Assembly: GCF_030445035.2 (NCBI RefSeq) | Contig: NC_080702.1 | Coordinates: 29,883,843-29,947,842, forward strand | DNA length: 64,000 nucleotides | From: Dasypus novemcinctus | Lineage: Eukaryota > Chordata > Mammalia > Cingulata > Dasypodidae | Reading direction: 5' to 3' | Shown: piece after piece, positions 32,101 through 42,973 of the stretch | How the letters are laid out: every line of letters starts with the position of its first letter | How positions within the stretch are numbered: position 1 is the first letter of the stretch | Translations under genes and position numbers: made by a program | The notes under the pieces: model-generated | Databases searched by the model: none | Told to the model about the DNA's origin: nothing | What the model saw: the letters and a program-made list of their open reading frames with translations, nothing else

Positions 32101-32959
32101 GCGGTGGGGGGGCGGGCCGGGGGTCCCCGCGGCCCTGACGCACCCCCCTCCCCAGCTGCTGGCTGGATCCCGAGCACGGCTTCCTCTGGAGCTTCCTGGG
32201 CCCCGTGACTGTCATCCTGCTGGTAAGTGCCCGCGCCTCCCCGCACTCCCTCACTCTGCCCTGGGGCGCTCCCGGGGCACCCCCTCACCCGCCGCGTCCC
32301 ACCCAGGGCAACGCTGTCATCTTCGTGACGACCGTCTGGCGGCTGACTCAGAAGTTCTCCGAGATCAACCCGGACATGAAGAAGCTGAAGAAGGCGAGGT
32401 AAGGCCAGGGGCAGCTGCTGGGCGGGGGGCCGCCCAGAGGCGCCGTCCCTGCAGCCCGGCCCTGCCTTCCCGCCTTCCCGCCGCCCGCAGGGTGCTGACG
32501 GTCACGGCGGTGGCGCAGCTCTGCGTGCTGGGCTGCACCTGGGTCTTCGGCCTCTTCCTCTTCGACCCGCACAACCGTGTGCTGTCCTACACCTTCACCG
32601 CCCTCAACTGCCTGCAGGGCCTCTTCCTCTTCCTGCTGCACTGCCTGCTCAACAAGAAGGTGGGCGCGGGCGGCGGCGGGTGGGCTCGGGGTGCCCCCCG
32701 GCCCGGGCCACCCCTCACGGCCCTCACGGCCCTCCTCGCCCGCAGGTGAGGGAGGAGTACCGCAAGTGGGCCTGCCTGGTGGCCGGCAGCAAGTACTCGG
32801 AGTTCGCCTCCTCCACCTCGGGCTCCAGCCAGCAGCAGACGCGGGTGAGGGACGCCCCGGGGAGGGGCTGCGGGCCGCGGGGGGGCCGGGGCTCGGGGCT
32901 CACGGCGTCCTTCTTCCCCGCACACCCAGGCCCTCCGGCCGTCGGAATCGGGCATGTGA
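17153..32959 (+). CDS. ADGRE5: ADGRE5 (CD97), adhesion G protein-coupled receptor E5; 20 coding exons
   Basis: Leukocyte adhesion GPCR at the plasma membrane; known family ligands are CD55, chondroitin sulfate and integrins. Exons seen: 17153-17184, 21190-21240, 21399-21521, 22000-22155, 24787-24918, 25427-25573, 25964-26110, 26217-26260, 26362-26439, 27807-27984, 28059-28166, 28517-28740, 30343-30522, 31058-31249, 31848-32074, 32156-32222, 32307-32398, 32491-32659, 32746-32844, 32930-32959. All have AG/GT borders, and phases agree from exon 2 on. Exons 2-20 give about 814 aa, near the human total of 835. Order: signal peptide, five EGF-like domains, GAIN domain, GPS ([11 protein letters not shown], expected cleavage L/S), seven helices, short tail ending ALRPSESGM (human ALRASESGI). 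Oddity: the only visible start exon leaves two bases where exon 2 needs one. Confidence 0.95.
17500..19419. other. ADGRE5 intron 1, GC-rich, no exon seen
   Basis: Intron 1 spans 17,185-21,189. I looked here for a phase-1 start exon that could solve the exon 1 frame problem and found none convincing. Confidence 0.4.
19420..19905 (-). mobile_element. L1 3' UTR fragment in ADGRE5 intron 1
   Basis: Near-complete reverse copy: CATGAGGTCCCCATATACCC, GGTGAATACATTTTGGAGCA, GGTTATGGCAGGATATATAA and AATAGTTCCATAGTAGAATA. Confidence 0.6.
19906..21189. other. ADGRE5 intron 1, right part; AT-rich unassigned segment at 20,500-20,940
   Basis: 20,500-20,940 contrasts with its GC-rich surroundings and repeats GAGCTTGAAT and TGAATTAAA words (20,698, 20,727 and 20,761). 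Possibly a transposable element remnant; family unknown. Confidence 0.35.
21190..21240 (+). CDS. ADGRE5: ADGRE5 exon 2 (signal peptide core)
   Basis: Acceptor TCCTCCAG and donor GTGAGT. Read in phase 1 it gives [17 protein letters not shown], a hydrophobic signal peptide core running on in frame into EGF1. The other two frames give no membrane-like segment. Confidence 0.85.
21399..21521 (+). CDS. ADGRE5: ADGRE5 exon 3 (EGF-like domain 1)
   Basis: 123 nt, phase 1-1. It encodes [20 protein letters not shown] and onward to DEPCE, with six cysteines in EGF spacing. Like human CD97 EGF1 it lacks the N-terminal calcium-binding D-x-D/N-E motif. Confidence 0.93.
22000..22155 (+). CDS. ADGRE5: ADGRE5 exon 4 (EGF-like domain 2, calcium-binding type)
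   Basis: 156 nt, phase 1-1. Starts DINEC (calcium-binding signature) and ends NESENRCQ, like human KNESENTCQ. The symmetric phase lets the exon be skipped without a frameshift, as in known EGF-number isoforms of CD97. Confidence 0.95.
22490..22625 (+). mobile_element. MIR SINE fragment in ADGRE5 intron 4
   Basis: GACCTTGGGCAAGTTACTTC then GCCTCAGTTTGCCCAACTGT, the MIR core. Confidence 0.75.
22690..23056 (-). repeat. Tandem array of short tRNA-SINE units
   Basis: A ~155 bp segment starting GCCAGGGAGTGAACCC is repeated directly at 22,711 and 22,866. Each holds a short tRNA-SINE in minus orientation (GAACCCAGGACCTCCCAC ... GTGCTCAACC). A final SINE head ends near 23,055. Confidence 0.7.
23057..24786. 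other. ADGRE5 intron 4 remainder, GC-rich
   Basis: Long open frames on both strands (up to ~290 codons) reflect GC content; they lack coding signatures and one runs through exon 5 in the wrong frame. Confidence 0.4.
24787..24918 (+). CDS. ADGRE5: ADGRE5 exon 5 (EGF-like domain 3)
   Basis: 132 nt, phase 1-1. Begins DLDEC and contains [10 protein letters not shown], identical to the human core. This is one of the two EGF domains that human short isoforms omit. Confidence 0.95.
25427..25573 (+). CDS. ADGRE5: ADGRE5 exon 6 (EGF-like domain 4)
   Basis: 147 nt, phase 1-1. DVNECTSG...[11 protein letters not shown] is nearly identical to human EGF4, the chondroitin sulfate-binding module in the family. 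Contains [10 protein letters not shown] and ends NTTVCE. Confidence 0.96.
25964..26110 (+). CDS. ADGRE5: ADGRE5 exon 7 (EGF-like domain 5)
   Basis: 147 nt, phase 1-1, the same length as exon 6 and similar to it ([16 protein letters not shown]), suggesting an old exon duplication. Begins DEDEC where human has DVDEC; the calcium-binding D, D and E positions are kept. Confidence 0.95.
26217..26260 (+). CDS. ADGRE5: ADGRE5 exon 8 (stalk linker)
   Basis: 44 nt, phase 1-0, coding [15 protein letters not shown], which aligns with the human stalk segment FSTWTPPPGVHSQ. It links EGF5 to the GAIN domain. Confidence 0.88.
26362..26439 (+). CDS. ADGRE5: ADGRE5 exon 9 (GAIN domain start)
   Basis: 78 nt, phase 0-0: [12 protein letters not shown] and onward to TAQSTIQ, matching human TLSRFFDKVQDL...VTIQ. 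Confidence 0.93.
26690..26860 (+). mobile_element. MIR SINE fragment in ADGRE5 intron 9
   Basis: CTCTGCCACTTCCTGCTGTG then TGACCTCAGGCAAAGGACAT and CTCTGAGCCTTTTTCTTCAT, MIR core words. Confidence 0.75.
26940..27282 (-). mobile_element. DAS-type SINE, lacking its tRNA head
   Basis: Begins with the reversed A tail and DAS body (CCCTGCGTGGCAGGGCACTC) and stops at GCGCATGGGCCAGCTCC, before the tRNA-like part; a 5'-truncated insertion. Confidence 0.85.
27283..27806. other. ADGRE5 intron 9 remainder
   Basis: AT-rich then mixed; no exon or repeat recognised beyond MIR/L2-like words near 27,560. Confidence 0.3.
27807..27984 (+). CDS. ADGRE5: ADGRE5 exon 10 (GAIN domain)
   Basis: 178 nt, phase 0-1. 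Encodes [19 protein letters not shown] and [20 protein letters not shown], aligning with human NVIKLVDELMEAPGDVEAL and HLIATQLLSNLEDIMRILAK. Confidence 0.95.
28059..28166 (+). CDS. ADGRE5: ADGRE5 exon 11 (GAIN domain)
   Basis: 108 nt, phase 1-1: [20 protein letters not shown] and [10 protein letters not shown]; human has ELTLMIQERGDKNVTMGQSS and RMKLNWAVAA. Confidence 0.95.
28517..28740 (+). CDS. ADGRE5: ADGRE5 exon 12 (GAIN domain)
   Basis: 224 nt, phase 1-0. Includes [24 protein letters not shown] and NFSFSHR; human has LLANASLNLH, LRRLSAVNSIFLSH and FAFSHLE. Confidence 0.95.
28850..28995 (-). mobile_element. L2 LINE 3' end fragment in ADGRE5 intron 12
   Basis: TTGCTCAGATGTCACCTTCT then AGGCCTTCCCTGACC, the L2 3' end in reverse. 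Confidence 0.7.
29025..29985 (-). mobile_element. L1 LINE 3' region in ADGRE5 intron 12
   Basis: Starts TTATTGAAGTAGATCATTCA and continues with words shared with 7,283-8,900, then older L1-type sequence to about 29,985. AT-rich against GC-rich exons. Confidence 0.6.
29986..30110 (-). mobile_element. L1 3' UTR fragment
   Basis: TTTAATGTTACATTAAAAAA then TATGAGGTCCCCATATACCC, the reversed 3' end of the family at 1-650; apparently inserted into the neighbouring L1. Confidence 0.55.
30343..30522 (+). CDS. ADGRE5: ADGRE5 exon 13 (GPS autoproteolysis site)
   Basis: 180 nt, phase 0-0. [12 protein letters not shown] is identical to human. GPS cysteines and tryptophans are present, and the cleavage motif HLSSF gives predicted cut L/S. 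The segment before GPRQELLC is shorter than in human, with no counterpart of the remembered human SSDGEAGRDPPAKD. Confidence 0.94.
30523..31057. other. ADGRE5 intron 13
   Basis: GC-rich intron, no repeat or exon recognised. Confidence 0.35.
31058..31249 (+). CDS. ADGRE5: ADGRE5 exon 14 (TM1-TM2)
   Basis: 192 nt, phase 0-0. Encodes helix 1 ([19 protein letters not shown]), the loop RPIQGSRTT and helix 2 ([19 protein letters not shown]), nearly identical to human. The last bases and donor lie in a 20 bp tandem duplication that makes a second donor 20 nt downstream. Confidence 0.96.
31232..31271 (+). repeat. 20 bp tandem duplication over the ADGRE5 exon 14 donor
   Basis: GAGAACCAGGGCGGCCAGGT occurs twice back to back, so CCAG/GT is present at 31,249/31,250 and again at 31,269/31,270. 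Using the second would add 20 nt and shift the frame. A 15 bp duplication (GTGCGCAGCGCGCAG) follows at once. Confidence 0.95.
31306..31760 (+). repeat. Minisatellite in ADGRE5 intron 14 with CRE motifs
   Basis: About six diverged units of 70-80 bp sharing CCCCGCCC...TCAGTTCTGGCGGGCC. Several hold TGACGTAA, TGACGTGG or TGACGTAC (31,374, 31,453, 31,584 and 31,643). It fills most of the 598 bp intron. Confidence 0.8.
31795..31862 (+). repeat. 40 bp tandem duplication over the ADGRE5 exon 15 acceptor
   Basis: GCAGGTGGGGCTGCGCTG occurs at 31,804 and again at 31,844. The upstream copy is a decoy acceptor; its product would read V-G-L-R then TGA. Confidence 0.93.
31848..32074 (+). CDS. ADGRE5: ADGRE5 exon 15 (TM3-TM4)
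   Basis: 227 nt, phase 0-2. [20 protein letters not shown] and [18 protein letters not shown] are identical to human. Acceptor and first ~14 exon bases are duplicated 40 bp upstream; use of that decoy would read a stop codon at once. Confidence 0.96.
32156..32222 (+). CDS. ADGRE5: ADGRE5 exon 16 (TM5 start)
   Basis: 67 nt, phase 2-0: [20 protein letters not shown]; human [20 protein letters not shown]. Confidence 0.95.
32307..32398 (+). CDS. ADGRE5: ADGRE5 exon 17 (TM5 end, intracellular loop 3)
   Basis: 92 nt, phase 0-2: [20 protein letters not shown] and [10 protein letters not shown], almost identical to human. The basic loop before TM6 is the usual G protein contact region. Confidence 0.96.
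32491..32659 (+). CDS. ADGRE5: ADGRE5 exon 18 (TM6-TM7)
   Basis: 169 nt, phase 2-0. Helix 6 includes [17 protein letters not shown] and helix 7 [19 protein letters not shown], the conserved adhesion GPCR pattern. Confidence 0.96.
32746..32844 (+). CDS. ADGRE5: ADGRE5 exon 19 (cytoplasmic tail)
   Basis: 99 nt, phase 0-0: [20 protein letters not shown] then [12 protein letters not shown]; human [21 protein letters not shown] with one extra glycine. Confidence 0.95.
32930..32959 (+). CDS. ADGRE5: ADGRE5 exon 20 (C-terminus and stop)
   Basis: 30 nt coding ALRPSESGM and TGA; human ends ALRASESGI. The 3' UTR runs from 32,960 to a poly(A) signal at 33,408. Confidence 0.93.
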   Translation, partial: ALRPSESGM

Positions 32960-33407
32960 CGGCGGCGCCAGCCTGAGCCTCGCGGCCCCTGGCGCCTCAG
33001 CAGCTTTTGCACGGGCTGAAGACTGCCCCTCCTCTCCCACCGCTCTGCTCCCCGCTGCCTCCGGCCTCGGCCCCGCGCTCGCCGGGGAGAGGGGGTGACC
33101 GCTGGGGTCCGGCGCCCAGCCCCAGCCCGCCCGGCCGAGGCGGCAAGTTGAGTTGCCCGTCTCATCTGGGGTGCGGGCAGGTGCAGGCCCCGGGACAGGC
33201 CGAGGGCCTGGGTGCTGGGGTGCCACTTCCCCCCAAAGCTAAGACTGATGTCAGGGGCGGGGCGGGGCGGAGCCCCCCAGTCCTACCACCTGAGTGTCAC
33301 GGTACAGACACCCCTGTCCGCAGGGGACTCTTCGCTGTTTTGAAGGTTATGGATGTTTTGTAATAATATATTTTTTTTTGTCTAAACTTTTCAATGTTGA
33401 TATAAAA

Positions 33408-33413
33408 ATTAAA
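33408..33413 (+). terminator. ADGRE5: ADGRE5 poly(A) signal ATTAAA
   Basis: ATTAAA about 450 bp after the stop, in an AT-rich pocket ending otherwise GC-rich 3' UTR. Cleavage is expected near 33,425-33,435, within about 100 bp of the DDX39A 3' end on the other strand. Confidence 0.7.
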
Positions 33414-33528
33414 CATCGTGCTGATACCAACTGGCGACAGCGTCATGCACTGGCCAGGCCCACGGTGCTGAGATGTGGGCTGACAGCCGCGAACAGAGCG
33501 GACGGGAGCCAGGCTTTCGTAATAAAAA

Positions 33529-33534
33529 TTTATT
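33529..33534 (-). terminator. DDX39A: DDX39A poly(A) signal AATAAA (minus strand)
   Basis: TTTATT on the plus strand is AATAAA for DDX39A, about 115 nt beyond its stop. Cleavage is expected near 33,505-33,515, giving a short 3' UTR. Confidence 0.75.
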
Positions 33535-33648
33535 CTTACACAAATCTGCAGCTTTAACAGAGTACAAAGGGAGACCCGCCGTGGCTCCCAAAGCACGGGA
33601 AGCGGCCTGTGGGCAGGCAGGGGCACTCGGGGCCCGCCAGGCGCTTGG

Positions 33649-36930
<3,282 letters not shown>

Positions 36931-36942
36931 GGCGCTTCCTGC

Positions 36943-37989
36943 GGAGAGAAGGGCAGGGAGAGTGACCAAGGTGTCGGAACCCCCGGCGGGGGAGGAGCCG
37001 GGACCGCCAGCACAGGGCCGAGAGCGCTGCCCAAGAGGGGCCGCCGCGCCCCCTCAAGCCCCTGTGCCACGCCTCCCCTTCACCCACCGCCTCCGTCGCC
37101 CGCGCTGCCCCACCTCTCCCTGGCCCCCAGCCACAACCCCCAGCAGCCTCCCCCTGCCGGAAGCATGAAGCCCCCGTCCCCCTGCCCTCCTCCTGGCCCG
37201 CTGACCTGCCCCCGCCCCCAGCTTGCTTCTCAGACTTGCCACCGGGAACACGGCTCCCACGGCTGCGCAAGAGCACTGCCGTCCTGGCTCTAACGCACCG
37301 CCCCAGCCCTCGCGCTGGGCCCACGGGACCCGGGGACCTGGCGGGCCGCAGTGCTGGGAGAGCAAGGCGGGAGGGAGCCGCGTCTGGGCCCAGCGCCTCC
37401 TATCTGTGGTCTGCACAGGAGACAATTCCGCGCGGTCACGGAAGGGCCCGGGCCCACCCAGCGCGGCGGGCAGAGGGAGTTCACAGGGCCCTCTTGCCTC
37501 CCTCCTCTGATCACCTGTGCGCAGAGCATCCTCTGGGGGCAAGCACTGCTAGCAGGGGCCCAAAGATGAGCGGAGCCCCCCCTCTGCAAACCCCCCCCCC
37601 AGCTCCTGGGCTGGTGGGGGGGGGGTAAGGCATGGACGGGGGACCTTCTCCCCAAGGCCCCTGCCACTCCTTGCACTGCCTCTGTCCGGATCCCACCCCA
37701 GGCCTCAAGCACCCCTGTGCAACGCCTCCCAGAGATCGTCTCCCCTGAACTCCAGGCTCGATGACCTGCTGCCTCCTCCGGCTCTCCTCTTGGGAGTTGC
37801 GCTCAAAATGCCCTTAACAAAACTCCCTGTTTCTTCCTGCAAGCCTGCCTCCCCCACCCCATAAAAGGCAACGCCAGCCCCTCAAGGGTCTCCTCTCTCT
37901 CTCTCTCCCCATCCAAGGCCAGTCCGTCAGCAAGTCCTGCCGGGTGGACCCAGCCACTTCTCGCCCCGTCACACCTGCCCCAGCCGCCA
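36943..37989. other. DDX39A intron 1, near part
   Basis: C-rich intronic DNA between the noncoding leader and coding exon 1; no exon or repeat recognised. Confidence 0.35.
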
Positions 37990-38440
37990 CCACCGTGCTC
38001 TCTTTTAAAGTATTCAGAACAGCTTTATTGAAGTACCACTCACACGCCATACAACTCCCCCATTTAAAACTTCCGCGTCAGAGGTGTGCAGCCACCGCCA
38101 GTCACTTCTAGCGCGTTTCCATCACCTTAGAAAGGATTCCTGTCCCCTTCAGCCATCACTCCACCCGCCCCCTTCCAGCCCCCGACAACCACTCGTCTCC
38201 TTTCTGTCTCTACGGAGGCGTTTATTCTAGACGCGTCACAGAAATGGAACCAGACAACAGGTGGGCTCTTGTGACCGGGTTCTTTACAGCATCACCGTCT
38301 TCAAAGTTCACCCACGCTGGAGCAGGAATCAGAACGTCAACTCCTTTTCACAGGCAAATAATACTCCGTTCTCTGGGTGGTCCAGAGTCCGCCCACCCGC
38401 CAGCGATGGACATTTGGACGCTACCACTCTTGCCTGGTTT
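37990..38440 (-). mobile_element. Old L1 LINE fragment in DDX39A intron 1
   Basis: Reversed L1 3' region: ACAGCTTTATTGAAGTACCA, then the CCATCACCTTAGAAAGGA...CCCCTTCAGCC and CAGGCAAATAATACTCCG words. Same family as 5,215, 41,215 and 62,590. Confidence 0.65.
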
Positions 38441-38724
38441 AGGCCAGGAGCCTCCACATCCGCCTTCCTGCTGCCACCCTCACCCCCGTCAAGCAACTCT
38501 CCCCACAGCAGCCAGAGGGAACCTCTGAAAGGCTGAGTTGGGTGCCCGCACTCCTCCCTTCATCTCCCTCCACTGGCTCCCGGCATGCTCGTAACAGTCT
38601 CTAGTCTATCAAACCATTCAGTCTTGAAACTCTTCCGGTCTTTAAAGCTGTTACTGACCCCACCCCCCCACCCCTCAGACCTCATCTCCCCCACGCCCCT
38701 CACTTCGTTGGCCTTTGCTGTAGC

Positions 38725-39000
38725 ACAGGGGGTTCTTAGCCTTTTTTGTCCCATGGACCTCTCTGCCACTCAGGTGAAACGGACAGTACTGTAACTTATA
38801 TACTGCGTTTATTCACGAGTGAAAGACATGCTAGATTTCAGCTAAGAGTCAAAGAAAATAAAAATAACAAGTGGGTTTTTTCCAGACTCCTGTTGTTGTA
38901 CCTCAGATACACCTGTGGGCCTTTGCACGTCGTTTGTGCTGCTGGGAACTGTCTCTCCACCTCAGTTGTACACAGCGTTCCTGATTAATTCAAGCCTCCC
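38725..39000 (+). mobile_element. Possible DNA transposon remnant
   Basis: Starts CAGGGGGTTCTTAGCC and shares an inner word with the 36,000 copy in opposite orientation; tentative hAT-type. Confidence 0.35.
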
Positions 39001-39004
39001 CTTA

Positions 39005-39200
39005 AATTAGGTTGCTTCCAAAGGGCCTTTCCCAACTCTTCCAACTGAAAAGAGCCTCCCCCTCCAGTCACACCAGCCTGACATGTTACACATTTGTCAT
39101 CGTTCCTACCCGACTAGCTTTTTTATTGACTGTTTCATCCCCAGCACCTAAAACGGTGCCTGGCACGCAACGCCTACCCTACCCAGGTGCTCACTAAAGG
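39005..39200 (-). mobile_element. L2/MIR-like fragment
   Basis: TCATCCCCAGCACCTAAAAC then GGTGCCTGGCAC and CAGGTGCTCACTAAAGG words typical of old mammalian L2/MIR copies. Confidence 0.45.
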
Positions 39201-40139
39201 ACTGAGAGAAGGGAACCAGAAGCAAAGCCTCCAGGCAGCGTTCAGAGCTAGAATAAACGTGTCCTCCTCTGACTTTTGAAAGAGGCAGCATCAGGGCTGG
39301 AAGGGGTCCTTTCTCAGGTGGCAGGGAGAAGAACAAGAGCCAAGACAGGTGAGTCCAAAAAGCATCAGACCCTCTAGGGGAAGGGGGAGTAGGGCAGCGT
39401 GGCCAATGTACAGGTAGGAGACAAAGGTGGAGGAGCCCATCGGGCCCCGTATTTTCACTTGCAGGGCTAACCGACAGATAAGGAACCACTCAGCAGGTTT
39501 TGGGGTTGAGTCACTCAACCCGAATCTGCCAAGAGTGATTTAATGCAAAGACGAGGGTGGAGCAGGGGGGTGAGACCGAGAGGGAAAACCGGTCAGGAAA
39601 CAAAAAGGGGATTAGCCAGGGTGGCGACAGGGAGAAGGGGAGGGTGGAACCACCCACAGAGCCGGACCATCCCCCGGAGAAACCAAGGACACACAGGGGC
39701 CAGGATCACCTACTGTGGGTTTCAAACCCTGGTGACCAAGAGGACAAGGGCGGATTTATAAGAAATAGGGAGGTCAAGCGGAAGTTGTTTATTTTGGTTT
39801 GGGTGGGGAGGAGACTTTGCACGGGGCAGGGAGGGGGTGACACAGGGATCTCGAGCTCAAGATCAACTAGGATCAGGACAGAGGAGGTGGCGGCGGGGCG
39901 CTGTCCCTCCCAGAGGGGGTGACCGCGCTGGCTGAGGTCCCCCGAGTGGATGAACTTGAAAGCCGGCGAGGGGGCGGCGACACCCCAGAAGGACACGCCA
40001 CTGAGTGCCCCTCGGGCGCCTCTGTTCCCTGCACCGGGACTTCTGTTTCCCAAATGGACTCTCGTGCCCTAAGGGCCCGGAACCCCGAGTCCCCCCCAAA
40101 CGCCGCAGGTCGTGGGAGGCAGGAGTCCCTCGCCCCGTC
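39201..40139. other. DDX39A intron 1, far part
   Basis: No repeat family or exon recognised; purine-rich at 39,540-39,900. Confidence 0.3.
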
Positions 40140-40850
40140 TCGAGGCTTCGGCCTCTCCCGCCGCCGCCCCTGCTCCTAAGGCCTGACGCCCGCAGACGAG
40201 CCCGCGCCCCCGGCCGGGGGGGCGGCCCTGACAGCCGCCCCCGGAAGCGGCCCCGCGCGCCAACGGCCGGCCCGCCCCCCCACGCATGCGCCCCCGCGCC
40301 CAACGGCCGCTCCGCCCCCTCACGCATGCGCCCCCAACGGCCGCTCGCGGCGCGCGCCCCGGTCACCCCCCCGCCCTACCCCCCTCCCCGGGCCTTGCGC
40401 CCCCTCCTCCCCTTAACCCCCGGCGTCCGCCCTCGCCCCCACTCGACCGGCCACACGGCCGGCGTCACCGCACCACGGCCCCGCGCCCCGGCCCCGCCGC
40501 TCACCCGACTCTCCGTTCGCCTCTGCGCGCAGCAAGAACCTACCGACTCAGCTTCTCAACCGCGCGCCCAGACGACAACTCCCGGGCTTCCCGTCTCCCG
40601 CGGCCGATTGCGGCCCTCTCACTGGACCGCTGCCTTTTCATTTAAAGGGCGGCGGCGGCGGCGATTGGGCCGCCTCGGAGGCCTCCGGGAGACGATTGGT
40701 GGAGAGCGGTAAGAGGGCGGGGCCCATGCCGCCGCTTCATTGGTCCATCTGCAGGTGGGCGAGCCCGAGTGGGCTGCGGGGGGCGGGCGCTGGGCGCGCG
40801 TCGTCACGTGCCCGGAAACTCGCTCGCAGTTGGTGCCGCCATGTTTACTA
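40140..40850. promoter_or_regulatory. CpG island at the DDX39A 5' end
   Basis: Dense CpG and GC boxes. Tandem pieces of the form CCCACGCATGCGCCCCC recur at 40,270-40,335, each with the palindrome GCATGC. No coding region on the plus strand is recognised. Confidence 0.7.
40544..40760 (-). promoter_or_regulatory. DDX39A: DDX39A promoter and probable noncoding first exon
   Basis: Coding exon 1 begins only 8 nt before the ATG, so a spliced 5' leader must lie upstream. In the CpG island at 40.1-40.8 kb the minus strand has CCAAT motifs (plus-strand ATTGG near 40,661, 40,695 and 40,739), a TTTAAA box near 40,640 and a donor-like CG/GTAGGT after 40,544. A start near 40,610 would give a leader exon of about 65 nt. 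The exact exon is inferred. Confidence 0.5.
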
Positions 40851-41214
40851 CTGGCAAACCAAGCCGGCGCGCTGTTCCTGTTCCGGGTACTCTTGGAAAA
40901 CAGGGCCTCGGTACAGACTCCGGAGCTGCGCGTTCTCGAAGTGGACATCAGTCCGCGGCCTCCTGGTCCTCCACTGCGGACGCTATGAAAGGGCTCTGAG
41001 GAGGGGTGGGGTTTGAAATGACCCCAGCGTGGACAGGATGGGCAGTTTGCCCCGCAGTGGGGAAGGGGCTCCGCAGGGCATGGGGGTTTGAGAAATGGTG
41101 AGCCGCAGCTCCTATTCCCTGAGATCCAGGACCGGAGGGACACTGCTAGGGGCTATGGCGGGTCGCGGCCACATACCCAGCTGTTTAGGTCATAGGAATT
41201 TTGATTCATTTTAC

Positions 41215-41561
41215 TTTTTCCTGGTATTCATTTCCCCCAGCACTTTACTAAGGTGCAACTTAGAGTAAAAAAAGTACAGATGAATGAATGTTGGCCATTG
41301 TCACTCGAGTGACAACCACCCAGTTGAACAGAGAACATTTCCATCACCCCAGAATGTTCTCTTAACGCCCATCTCAAGACAGCCTCACCCTCAGCCCTTT
41401 CCAGGCAACCACTGTTCCAGTACTTATCACCACAGATAGGTTTTTGTCTGTTCTTGAGTTTCATATGCGTAGAATCATAACAGTAAATTGTCTTTTGTGC
41501 CTGGCTTCTTTCACTCAACATAATGCTTTTGAGATCCTCCTGTTGCTGGATGTATGGGTAG
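41215..41561 (-). mobile_element. Old L1 LINE fragment
   Basis: AGTGACAACCACCCAGTTGA, CCATCACCCCAGAATGTTCT and CCTGGCTTCTTTCACTCAAC are reversed L1 3' region words. Confidence 0.65.
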
Positions 41562-41840
41562 TGCTTTTTTTTTTTTTAATTTATTTCTCTCCCCTCCCCC
41601 CCACCCTGGTTGTCTGCTCTCTGTGTCCATTCGCTGTGTGTTCTTCTGTGTCTGCTTGCATTCTTGTCAGCAGCACTGGGATCTGTGCCTCTTTTTATTG
41701 CACCGTCTTGCTGCATCAACCCTCTGTGTGCGCGGCGCCACTCCTGGGCAGGCTGCGCGTTTTTCACGCAGGGCGGCTCTCCTTATGTGTGGGACCACTC
41801 TCACGTGAGGGTCACCCCTGTGTGGCACGGCACTCCGAGG
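41562..41840 (-). mobile_element. DAS-type SINE, truncated
   Basis: Reversed A tail and DAS body to TGTGTGGCACGGCACTCC; tRNA head absent. Confidence 0.85.
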
Positions 41841-41919
41841 CAATCTTTTAAAATCAGAGTTAATGCAAAAAAAAAAACAGCAACAACCCAAAACTACTAT
41901 GAACAAAAATATCAACATT

Positions 41920-42334
41920 CATTTGTTTTTTAAAAAGATTTATTTTATATATATATTTTTTATTATATATCCCCCCCTCGGTTGTCTGCCCTGTGTCCAT
42001 TTGCTGTGTGTTCTGCATCTGCCTACATTCTCCACAGCACCGGAAATCTGTGTCTTTTTTTGTTGCGCCATCTTGCTCTGTTAGCTCTCTGTGTTTGTGG
42101 CATCACTCCTGGCGGGCTGCGCTTTTTTCACGTGGGGCAGCTCTCTTTGAGGGGCGCACTCCTTGCACATGGGGCTCCCCCCACGCGGGGGACACCCCTG
42201 CATGGCACGGCACTCCTTGCGCACATCAGCACTACGCATGGGCCAGCTCACCTCATGGGCTAGCCCTGGGTTTGAATCCTGGACCTCCTATATGGTAGGC
42301 GGACGCCCTATCAGTTGAGCCACATCCGCTTCCC
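41920..42334 (-). mobile_element. DAS-type SINE, full length
   Basis: Ends at the tRNA head TGAGCCACATCCGCTTCCC. Perfect target duplication AATATCAACATT at 41,908-41,919 and 42,335-42,346. Confidence 0.92.
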
Positions 42335-42423
42335 AATATCAACATTTTAAAGAAAGCCTGGATCAGTAGCACGGCTTTGTAGAGCCAAGCCACATCGATG
42401 CCTAAAGCAAAAATAAAAATCAG

Positions 42424-42887
42424 TGTAGCAGTTTCATATAATTGATGAATTCCAAAAAGACATATTGGATTACGTTTGTAATCTGACCTTTACCTGGGCG
42501 TGATTGAGTTATCATTGGGGGGTGCAGTCCCCATCCAATCCCCACTTGGTGGGTGGAGACTCACAGATACAAGATGTGGGGATTTCTGATGTTAGAGTTT
42601 GATACTGAAGACCTAGGAAGTCAGCTCACAGAGGAAAGAGAAGCCAGCCCCAGGAAGGAAGGAACCTTGAACCCAGAGAGAAGCAAGCCCCAGGAACATA
42701 GGAACCCAGGAAGCCTGAACCCTCGCAGACGTCAGCAGCCATCTTGCCCCAAGTAGACTTTGGTGAGGGAAGTAACTTATGCTTTATGGCCTGGTGTCTG
42801 TAAGCTCCTACCCTAAATAAATACCCTTTATAAGGCCCAGCAGATTTCTGGTATTTTGCATCAGCACCCCTTTGACTGACAAATACA
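42424..42887 (+). mobile_element. Solo LTR of an ERVL/MaLR-type element
   Basis: TG...CA ends with a perfect 5 bp target duplication ATCAG (42,419-42,423 and 42,888-42,892), as expected for ERVL/MaLR integration. An AATAAA lies near the 3' end. No internal region is present: a fossil solo LTR. Shares its sequence with 48,644-49,806. Family name inferred. Confidence 0.7.
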
Positions 42888-42973
42888 ATCAGGAACACTG
42901 ATCCCATCTTGATTTGAAAATTTTCTCATTCATTTCGAGATTTTTTTTAAAAATGCATATTTAGTTGAGTCTT

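Noticed and set aside
17153-32959. ADGRE2 or another ADGRE paralogue instead of ADGRE5
   Set aside because: The EGF4, GPS and tail sequences follow CD97 (ALR.SESG end), and the neighbours DDX39A and PKN1 fix the locus.
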